Source of the DNA: a virus
Direction: 5' to 3' (one strand)
DNA length: 27,031 nt
Virus record (IMG/VR): IMGVR_UViG_3300032287_001212
Location: 1 to 27,031 of that record
A program made the position numbers and the translations under genes. Below the pieces are notes generated by a model, which ran no database searches, was not told where the DNA came from, and was given only the letters and a program-made list of their open reading frames with translations. Of the stretch, positions 1-5,554 are shown one piece after another. Numbering within the stretch: position 1 is the first letter of the stretch; the number at the start of each line of letters is the position of its first letter.

Positions 1-25
1 TAATCGCGGTCGTGTTCATAATGTT

Positions 26-247
26 ATGGTTCCTATGGCTAATGATACTGATTCGAACGAGCCACACATACCGTGGAGTTTACTCGTCACCGTCCTTGTT
101 CTGTGTCTTGTGTTAGTGATAGCCCTACCCATAATGGGAATCATGTATATGGACATGAACAACGCTACTGTGATGGCAATGGAAGAAGTAAAAAAGATGC
201 GTGAGTTACGCGCCAAGATATTAATGCAAATGCAGGGGGAACAATGA
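26..247 (+). CDS. Small single-TM membrane protein, lysis region
   Basis: A 73-aa protein with a hydrophilic N-terminus (about 15 residues), one strong hydrophobic segment at about residues 17-42, then a charged helix rich in Lys, Arg and Met. I do not recognise the family. It sits first in a string of membrane proteins leading to the endolysin, so a holin or holin-regulator role is possible but is inference from context. The reading frame is open to the left window edge, so the true start could lie upstream. ATG 26 and ATG 35 are both possible and neither has a convincing ribosome binding site. Its stop overlaps the next start as ATGA. Confidence 0.6.
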   Translation: MVPMANDTDSNEPHIPWSLLVTVLVLCLVLVIALPIMGIMYMDMNNATVMAMEEVKKMRELRAKILMQMQGEQ

Positions 248-510
248 CGATGCAAGATATTTTAAAAGCCGTGTTGCCTATCCTTGTTGCCGCTATCGGG
301 TGGTTGCTGGGTGAAGTTGGTTCATTTAATACGCGCTTGACTAAGATTGAAGGGTCAATGCCAGCTTTGATTACTGAACAAGGTATTCCAACTGACAGCC
401 CTATTTCAGCCGAGCGTCGCCATGTAATGAAAGAAGAAATCTACAAAGAGATTCACGACCTACAGGTACGGGTCAAGCTTATGGAAGAAAGAGGTAAAAA
501 ACAATGCTGA
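244..510 (+). CDS. Small membrane protein with coiled-coil tail, holin-like
   Basis: An 88-aa protein with an N-terminal hydrophobic helix at about residues 8-24 (VLPILVAAIGWLLG), a linker rich in Pro and Thr, and a C-terminal charged helix (about 58-86) with heptad-like spacing. This topology resembles small phage holin or holin-associated proteins, but there is no diagnostic motif. The start forms an ATGA overlap with the upstream gene and the end overlaps the next gene by 7 nt, so the three are probably translated together. A role in membrane permeabilisation is inferred from position beside a 3TM-type holin and a lysozyme. Confidence 0.65.
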   Translation: MTMQDILKAVLPILVAAIGWLLGEVGSFNTRLTKIEGSMPALITEQGIPTDSPISAERRHVMKEEIYKEIHDLQVRVKLMEERGKKQC

Positions 511-1019
511 CACTACTTTCAACGCTTGTATCGTTTTTGATGGGCGGTCTGCCCAAGATATTGGATTTCTTTCAAGACAAAGCTGACAAAGGCCACGAGT
601 TAAAACTAGCTCAGATGCAAACAGAGCGCGAGCTACAACTAGCAGCCGCAGGCTACGTAGCACAGCAGCGCATAGAAGAGATCAAACTTGATGAGATAAA
701 GACGCAGACAGCTTCTGCGGAGAAAGTCTCGCTAATCGACGCACAACAAGCAGAGATGAGTGCCATCTACGCGCACGACATGAGCTTGAATGAAGGCACA
801 AGTAAGTGGATGAAAGACTTCCGCGCCAGTGTTCGTCCTGTGATTACTTACGGGTTTTTCTTCTTACTGGTTGGTATTGATTCTGTGTTGGCATACAAAG
901 GTTTGACTAGCGGCGTTGACTTTGTGCAGTTAGCTGACCAGCTTTGGGATAACGAGACTCAGGCGCTCTTCGCTTCGATTATTGCGTTTCACTTCGGTGG
1001 CAGGGCGTTTGGAAAATGA
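504..1019 (+). CDS. Putative holin (GTA holin 3TM-like)
   Basis: This 171-aa protein has an N-terminal hydrophobic stretch (about 2-20), a long Gln/Glu/Lys-rich helical region (about 25-100), then the segment KDFRASVRPVITYGFFFLLV at about 104-123 and a last hydrophobic segment near the C-terminus. The R-(A/S)-x-R-P-hydrophobic pattern before the second TM is what I recall from the family of 3TM holins linked to gene transfer agents and phages (PF11351). Such proteins disrupt the inner membrane so that the endolysin can reach peptidoglycan. GAGG at 491-494 gives a suitable ribosome binding site for ATG 504. Family assignment is from memory, not a search. Confidence 0.6.
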   Translation: MLTLLSTLVSFLMGGLPKILDFFQDKADKGHELKLAQMQTERELQLAAAGYVAQQRIEEIKLDEIKTQTASAEKVSLIDAQQAEMSAIYAHDMSLNEGTSKWMKDFRASVRPVITYGFFFLLVGIDSVLAYKGLTSGVDFVQLADQLWDNETQALFASIIAFHFGGRAFGK

Positions 1020-1093
1020 TCTACGTAATTTATTTCAGAATGCTTGTTACTTTAATAGCTAGTGTGTATCTAATTTTACATTTATCAAAATGA
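1016..1093 (+). CDS. 25-aa mini membrane protein between holin and next gene
   Basis: A 25-aa ORF, MIYVIYF... to ...LHLSK, that exactly fills the space between two genes. Its ATG overlaps the holin stop as ATGA (1016-1019), and its own TGA overlaps the next ATG as ATGA (1090-1093). About 20 of 25 residues form a single hydrophobic helix with basic residues near the middle and end. No homologue is recognised. Double coupling of this kind is strong positional evidence that it is translated. A small holin modulator or antiholin is one possibility, but that is speculation. Confidence 0.55.
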   Translation: MIYVIYFRMLVTLIASVYLILHLSK

Positions 1094-1713
1094 AGACCTT
1101 TGTTCTTCGCCCCGAGTTGATGTTTGTTGGTCAGGTACACGGTAAAAAAGTATCGTTACCACCACAAATTAAAGCTGCGACTGAAAAGTATGGTGCGTGG
1201 TACGAGGGTGACGGTGGTGACAAGATACAAGGCGTTTCCTATAAAGGATCATGGGATGATGCTGCCGCAAAAGATATAAAAGGCTATCCCAAGCATTTTT
1301 TGTTTGTGCTTTTTACTAACACAGCAACAAATGAACAGAAAAAAATATTGGCAGGTAATGGGACTATTTTTGACCGCATATTAAAAACGCAAGATAGCTT
1401 TGGTTATTTTAGTAATAAGCGGTTTGACGCAGATACGTTGACAAGTTTTTTGGAAGAAATGGGCGAGGATTATTTAAAGCTCAGTCGCTCACAAGCAACT
1501 AAAGAAAATGTAACGAGGTTTATAGATAAAGGCGAACGTGCTATGTGGGAATCTGGCGATACTCCCGCAAAGAAGATGGCAGACAAAGCAAATAATTACC
1601 GCGACATGTGGCTTCTATCCCAGCCTAAAGGCGTTTATTTTGTGGGTTCCGATCATATAAAAGATTTGGAAAATTTGTATAGAAACAAGGGAACAAGAGT
1701 TGAAAAATACTAA
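1090..1713 (+). CDS. Unrecognised 207-aa protein in lysis cassette
   Basis: A soluble-looking 207-aa protein with no signal peptide or TM segment. It has a mixed alpha/beta look: an aromatic and glycine-rich part at about 35-55 (KYGAWYEGDGGDKIQG), a hydrophobic strand (HFLFVLFTN) at about 69-77, then mainly charged helices to the C-terminus. I do not recognise the family and see no catalytic motif. It is coupled by ATGA to the 25-aa mini-ORF upstream and lies 13 nt ahead of the endolysin gene, so it is co-transcribed with lysis genes. It could be a lysis accessory or an unrelated host-takeover protein inserted here. Confidence 0.7.
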   Translation: MKTFVLRPELMFVGQVHGKKVSLPPQIKAATEKYGAWYEGDGGDKIQGVSYKGSWDDAAAKDIKGYPKHFLFVLFTNTATNEQKKILAGNGTIFDRILKTQDSFGYFSNKRFDADTLTSFLEEMGEDYLKLSRSQATKENVTRFIDKGERAMWESGDTPAKKMADKANNYRDMWLLSQPKGVYFVGSDHIKDLENLYRNKGTRVEKY

Positions 1714-1726
1714 ACTAATATAAATC

Positions 1727-2206
1727 ATGATTAGCCCCAGAGCCTTAAAGATGATCAAGCACCATGAGGGGGTAAGGATTAAACCTTACCGGTGCCCTGC
1801 ACGACTTTGGACGGTTTGCGTGGGCCATGTAATTGAACCTAGTCATGCGCGAGTACCGTTTGAAGACAGGCTACATTTGCCTTGTCCAGAGGGCTGGAAC
1901 CGCGTATTTACATTGGAAGAAGTGGATGCCATACTTGCAAAAGACCTTGAGCGTTTTGAGCGCGGAGTTCTTAAATATTGTCCTACTGCTGGTAGCCGCC
2001 AAGCTTGGTTGGATAGTTTGGTCAGTTTTTCCTTCAATCTAGGCTTAGGAACTTTGCAACGCAGCACACTGCGACAGAAACACAACCGGGGCGACTATGC
2101 AGGAGCCGCCGACGAACTTTTAAAGTATTGCAAAGCAGGCGGTAAGGTCTTAAAAGGCTTAGAGAACCGCCGCAAAGATGAACGCGCCATGTACCTAGGA
2201 GCATGA
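1727..2206 (+). CDS. Endolysin, GH24 phage lysozyme
   Basis: A 159-aa muramidase of the T4/P21 lysozyme type (GH24), which cleaves the MurNAc-GlcNAc bond of peptidoglycan. The E-(8)-C-(5)-T arrangement is present: Glu14 in HHEG, Cys23 in YRCP and Thr29 in LWTVCVGH. Cys in place of Asp at the middle position is known in several GH24 endolysins. A conserved helical part (DSLVSFSFNLGLGTLQRSTL, about 92-111) and the end (GLENRRKDERAMYLG) also fit the family. There is no N-terminal signal or SAR segment, so release depends on a holin. No clear Shine-Dalgarno precedes ATG 1727. Length is typical of T4-lysozyme-like enzymes. Confidence 0.92.
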   Translation: MISPRALKMIKHHEGVRIKPYRCPARLWTVCVGHVIEPSHARVPFEDRLHLPCPEGWNRVFTLEEVDAILAKDLERFERGVLKYCPTAGSRQAWLDSLVSFSFNLGLGTLQRSTLRQKHNRGDYAGAADELLKYCKAGGKVLKGLENRRKDERAMYLGA

Positions 2207-2207
2207 G

Positions 2208-2375
2208 ATGAAATCTAAACAAGTGTGGGATAAACCCCGGCCCGCGAATCTCGGACCAGCAAAGAAGTTGAGTTCAAATCAAAAGAAAGCGGCTAAGTCA
2301 TTTGCCAAGAAAACCGGTACGGTTTACCCTTCATTAGTCGCAAATATGCGTGGTGCAAGAGCTAAAAAGGGGTAA
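2208..2375 (+). CDS. Small basic protein, 55 aa
   Basis: A 55-aa Lys-rich protein (MKSKQVWDKPRPANLG...) with an AGGAG ribosome binding site at 2197-2201, six bases ahead of ATG 2208. The C-terminal part (QKKAAKSFAKKTGTVYPSL, then ANMRGARAKK) resembles short basic proteins I recall from aquatic phages, with a Y-P-x-L-V-x-N-M-R-x-A-R core. Function unknown. The strong charge would suit nucleic-acid or virion packaging contacts, but that is inference. It lies between the endolysin and another small basic gene 3 nt downstream. Confidence 0.7.
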   Translation: MKSKQVWDKPRPANLGPAKKLSSNQKKAAKSFAKKTGTVYPSLVANMRGARAKKG

Positions 2376-2378
2376 CAA

Positions 2379-2639
2379 ATGGCAAAGTCTCCAGCATGGC
2401 AAAGAGCAGAAGGGAAAAGTCCGGCGGGTGGTTTAAACGCGAAAGGACGCGCTTCTGCCAAGAAGCAGGGGATGAATCTAAAGCCTCCTGCCCCTCACCC
2501 AAAGACCAAGGAAGCCGCTGGTCGCAAAGCATCGTTTTGCGCCCGAATGACGGGAATGAAAAAGAAATTAACGTCAGCAAAAACAGCAAAAGACCCAAAT
2601 AGCCGTATCAACAAGTCATTAAAAGCGTGGAATTGCTAA
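2379..2639 (+). CDS. Small basic phage protein, DUF6321-like
   Basis: An 86-aa protein with the motifs SPAWQRAEGKSPAGGLNAKG (residues about 4-23), KPPAPHPKTKEAAGRKASFC, ARMTGMKKKLTSAKT and the tail DPNSRINKSLKAWNC. This matches my memory of a conserved short family in aquatic phages annotated DUF6321. No biochemical role is known to me. AAGGGG about 7 nt upstream supports ATG 2379. It is followed 5 nt later by the Cys-rich gene. A second ORF starting at 2396 in another frame is a shadow. Confidence 0.75.
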   Translation: MAKSPAWQRAEGKSPAGGLNAKGRASAKKQGMNLKPPAPHPKTKEAAGRKASFCARMTGMKKKLTSAKTAKDPNSRINKSLKAWNC

Positions 2640-2644
2640 TTACC

Positions 2645-3088
2645 ATGAAAATCAAAAAAGACGCAATTGGACAGGAGATTAAGAAAAGCTACGCCAGAAG
2701 AGGCGCTGAAATGGCTTGTCCTGTTGCCACACATGATATTCACGTTAACCTAAAAAACCGCAATAACGCCATCAAAGAGTACGGCTATGGTCCAATAAAT
2801 CCACTAGAGCCTTCAACTGCTTTTTGGAAAGACAAAGCAGACATGTGGGAGACTACTCCTACCGAAGCAAAGACTTCTCGATGTGGGAACTGTGCAGCGT
2901 TTATTCAAACGTCTTCTATGATGGAATGCATTGCTAGTGGAATTAAGTCAGGTGACGAGGAAGAGGAAGAGTCTTACGAATCTCAGGTCGTAGAAGCAGC
3001 TAATCTAGGATTTTGTGAGTTATTTCACTTCAAGTGCGCAGGAGATAGAACCTGTGATGCGTGGTTAGTTGGAGGCCCTATTACATAA
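2645..3088 (+). CDS. Cys-rich putative metal-binding phage protein
   Basis: A 147-aa protein with six clustered cysteines in its C-terminal half: a CxxC at 80/83 (RCGNCAAF), then Cys95, Cys124, Cys131 and Cys137 (FCELFHFKCAGDRTCDAW). An acidic Asp/Glu run lies between Cys95 and Cys124. The spacing suggests a zinc- or iron-sulfur-binding fold and the CDAW ending is what I recall in aquatic-phage homologues, but the ligand is unproven. ATG 2645 was chosen because an earlier ATG at 2627 would overlap the upstream gene and lacks a ribosome binding site. The stop overlaps the nozzle start as TAATG. Confidence 0.75.
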   Translation: MKIKKDAIGQEIKKSYARRGAEMACPVATHDIHVNLKNRNNAIKEYGYGPINPLEPSTAFWKDKADMWETTPTEAKTSRCGNCAAFIQTSSMMECIASGIKSGDEEEEESYESQVVEAANLGFCELFHFKCAGDRTCDAWLVGGPIT

Positions 3089-4956
3089 TGCCTTACCTAA
3101 GACTCACATTAAAGCCCGGTATAGATAAACAAAATACCGAATACGGCGCAGAAGGCGGATGGATCAACGGTGATTACATCCGCTTTCGCTATGGACTGCC
3201 TGAAAAGCTAGGTGGGTGGACGCAGTTTGGAGACACGTTAGTCTATTTAGTAGGGGTAGTTAGTGAGGTTTTTTCATGGAATTCGTTGGACGGTGTACCT
3301 CATCTGTTGGTTGGAACTACTCGTAAGCTGTATGGCTATGTAGGTGGTACATGGGGAGATGTAACGCCGTTGAGGGTTACTACCGCAGCGGGAGACGTTA
3401 CCTTTGCCGCGACTACCGGCAGTGATTTAGTCACGGTAACGGACTCGCTTCATGGAGCCATTAACGGAGATTTTGTCACCTACAGTGGAGCAGTAAGTCT
3501 AGGCGGAAACGTCACCGCTACTTATCTCAATCAAGAGTTTGAAATCCAAGAAGTATTAACCACAAGTACGTACAGAATTAAAGTAGGGGTGACTGCTAAC
3601 TCTTCCGACGGTGGAAATGGTGGTGGGGCTGTTGTAGGTAAGTACCAGATCAACATCGGTTCAGCCGTTAACTATTTTGACTATGGTTGGGGAACGGGTA
3701 CTTGGGGTCTATATTCGTGGGGAACACCGCGTCCTGCTTCAGCTGGTTTAACGCTCACCTCGCGTGTGTGGCAGTTAGATACTTTTGGCGAAGATGTAAT
3801 TTGTCAAATCGTAAGTGGTGGCATCTATTTATTTAATACCAGTGCGGGCGTGGTAAACAATCGTGCTACTGCAATTGCGGGTGCGCCTACTAAAAGTGAA
3901 TACGCATTAGTGTCTACCCCAGACAGGCACCTTGTTTGTTTTGGTACCGAATCAGTTATCGGTGACCCCACAACGCAAGACCCAATGTTTGTTCGCTTCT
4001 CTAATCAAGAGGACATAAACACGTTTGCCGAATCCGCTATTAACACAGCGGGTGGTCAACGTTTAACAGACGGCAGTACGATTGTTACGGCATTCCGTTC
4101 TCGCGGACAGATTATTATGTTAACGGACACCTCCATACATGGTATGCAATATGTGGGTCCTCCTTACACGTTTGGTTTTCAACAGTTAGGAAGTAACTGC
4201 GGGTGTATTGGACCGCATGCCGGAGCTGACGTTAATGGCGTGGCGTTTTGGATGGGAACTGAAGCTTTTTACATGTTTAACGGTACGGTAAATAAGCTTC
4301 CAAGTACGGTTCAAGATTATGTGTTTAAAGATATTAATCTTGTTCAATCTACTAAGGTCCACGTAGGCATTAATTCTCAATTTAACGAAGTAACGTGGTG
4401 GTATTGCTCTGCAACGTCTGACTATCTTGATCGTTTTGTTACGTTCAATTATTTAGAAAACGTCTGGTCCATCGGGTCAATGGCAAGAACATCATGGGTA
4501 GATATTGGTACTTACACTAAGCCCATTGCCTCTGAGTATTTACCTAGTAGCACTGCTGCTTCTATTTCTACTATTTATGGTTTAACAGCCGGTCGCTCGG
4601 TCTTGTATAACCAAGAGGATGGGAAAAATGGCAACGGCTCACCGATCACGTCGTACATCACATCAGGTTATTTTGACATTGGTGACGGCGACAGCATGTT
4701 GTACATGCGTCGTTTTATTCCTGACTTTAAAAATCAAATCGGGGATTTAACCGTACATCTCTTGTTACGTGCCTATCCTCAAGCAACAGCAAGTCCTAGT
4801 TCATTAGACCCGTACATCATTACCCCGACTACAGACAAAGTAGACACTAGGGCACGGGGCAGGCAGATTAGTTTGCGTATTGAAAGTTCTGCGTTAGGTG
4901 ATAACTGGCGGTTTGGCACAATGCGTGTAGACATACAACCGGATGGATTGAGATGA
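3088..4956 (+). CDS. Tail nozzle / head-tail stabilisation protein, P22 gp10-like
   Basis: A 622-aa virion protein. The N-terminus (LTLKPGIDKQNTEYGAEGGW) and the RFRYGLPEKLGGWTQ segment are typical of the phage stabilisation family related to P22 gp10 and T7 gp12, whose members form the beta-propeller tail nozzle. Repeated Trp/Gly/Tyr motifs (YGWGTGTWGLYSWGTPRP-like, about residues 198-220) and blade-like beta segments with GGIYLFN and MYMFNG-type strands fit a propeller. A separate beta module (about 97-185, with TVTDSLHGAINGDFVTYSGA) looks inserted in the N-terminal part. Start ATG 3088 gives a TAATG overlap; an upstream GTG at 3061 is rejected as inside the previous gene. The family call is from memory. 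Confidence 0.75.
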   Translation: MPYLRLTLKPGIDKQNTEYGAEGGWINGDYIRFRYGLPEKLGGWTQFGDTLVYLVGVVSEVFSWNSLDGVPHLLVGTTRKLYGYVGGTWGDVTPLRVTTAAGDVTFAATTGSDLVTVTDSLHGAINGDFVTYSGAVSLGGNVTATYLNQEFEIQEVLTTSTYRIKVGVTANSSDGGNGGGAVVGKYQINIGSAVNYFDYGWGTGTWGLYSWGTPRPASAGLTLTSRVWQLDTFGEDVICQIVSGGIYLFNTSAGVVNNRATAIAGAPTKSEYALVSTPDRHLVCFGTESVIGDPTTQDPMFVRFSNQEDINTFAESAINTAGGQRLTDGSTIVTAFRSRGQIIMLTDTSIHGMQYVGPPYTFGFQQLGSNCGCIGPHAGADVNGVAFWMGTEAFYMFNGTVNKLPSTVQDYVFKDINLVQSTKVHVGINSQFNEVTWWYCSATSDYLDRFVTFNYLENVWSIGSMARTSWVDIGTYTKPIASEYLPSSTAASISTIYGLTAGRSVLYNQEDGKNGNGSPITSYITSGYFDIGDGDSMLYMRRFIPDFKNQIGDLTVHLLLRAYPQATASPSSLDPYIITPTTDKVDTRARGRQISLRIESSALGDNWRFGTMRVDIQPDGLR

Positions 4957-5129
4957 GCAAGATTACTAACGTCCGTCTGCCGAATGCGGCAACGGGCGAT
5001 TACAATCCGGACCAGATTAACCAACTTATTCGCTCGTTAGAACAGGTAATTCTTCAGCTTAATAGTACGTACACCCCGATAGTTACGGAGAACAAAGATG
5101 CTGCGCTTACATGGTATGAAGCGGGTTAA
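4953..5129 (+). CDS. Small conserved protein after nozzle gene, 58 aa
   Basis: A 58-aa ORF (MSKITNVRLPNAATGDYN...) whose ATG overlaps the nozzle stop as ATGA and which ends 3 nt before the next gene. It contains a helical segment (PDQINQLIRSLEQVILQLNS, about 19-38) followed by a Thr-rich tail. I recall similar short proteins beside tail genes in aquatic phages. A role as a small tail or connector subunit, or a chaperone of a neighbouring protein, is inferred only from position. Confidence 0.7.
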   Translation: MSKITNVRLPNAATGDYNPDQINQLIRSLEQVILQLNSTYTPIVTENKDAALTWYEAG

Positions 5130-5132
5130 GTA

Positions 5133-5462
5133 ATGGCTAATAAATACCTACGAAAATACTTAAATCCGGTGGCTGCGACGGAAACGACGATCTATACCGT
5201 TCCGGATGCCAACACAGGGATTTTACGGTCGTTACGAGCAACTCATTCTGCGTCGTCAGGTAGCGCAACAATTACGGTTACCCAATATGTAGGGGCGGTA
5301 GCGAATTATTTGTTGAAAGGATATGTGTTGGCGCACAGCACTACGTTTGACGTGTTTAACGGAATACCGTGCATCGTAGAAGCGGGGGACATTATTAAAG
5401 TAACATCCTCCCATGCGGATGTGTATTTTTATTTAAGCTATCTAGAAGTAGACAGAAACTAA
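5133..5462 (+). CDS. Small beta-rich virion protein, probable tail component
   Basis: A 109-aa protein dominated by predicted beta strands (TTIYTVPDANTGILRSLRAT; GSATITVTQYVG; IIKVTSSHADVYFYLSYLEV). This looks like a compact beta-sandwich of the sort found in phage tail knob, decoration or head-tail proteins. No specific family is recognised. It lies between the nozzle block and the ejection-protein block, consistent with a structural role. Its TAA overlaps the ATG of a 30-aa mini-ORF as TAATG. Confidence 0.7.
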   Translation: MANKYLRKYLNPVAATETTIYTVPDANTGILRSLRATHSASSGSATITVTQYVGAVANYLLKGYVLAHSTTFDVFNGIPCIVEAGDIIKVTSSHADVYFYLSYLEVDRN

Positions 5463-5554
5463 TGATTTATCACATAATTCTAGCCAACTTCGCGTTTGTA
5501 ACGCGCGGCCCCGTGCGGCCATTGGCTACTTTTGAAAGGTACGAACATGGCTGA
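5462..5554 (+). CDS. Candidate 30-aa mini-ORF bridging two virion genes
   Basis: A 30-aa ORF (MIYHIILANF...FERYEHG) that starts in a TAATG overlap with the 109-aa gene and stops 8 nt inside the next gene. It exactly fills an otherwise unexplained 84-nt gap. The N-terminal half is hydrophobic and the C-terminal half basic and aromatic. No homologue is recognised and there is no clear ribosome binding site, so expression would depend on coupling. It could instead be a chance ORF in an untranslated linker that contains the direct repeat GCGGCC-ccgt-GCGGCC. Confidence 0.4.
   Translation: MIYHIILANFAFVTRGPVRPLATFERYEHG

Noticed and set aside
2265-2280. tRNA-like GTTCAAATC
   Set aside because: No acceptor, D or anticodon arms can be built around it, and it lies in a coding frame; no other tRNA candidates seen.
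5505-5522. Hairpin or terminator at GCGGCCCCGTGCGGCC
   Set aside because: It is mainly a direct repeat; the only stem is 4 bp and no T-run follows directly.
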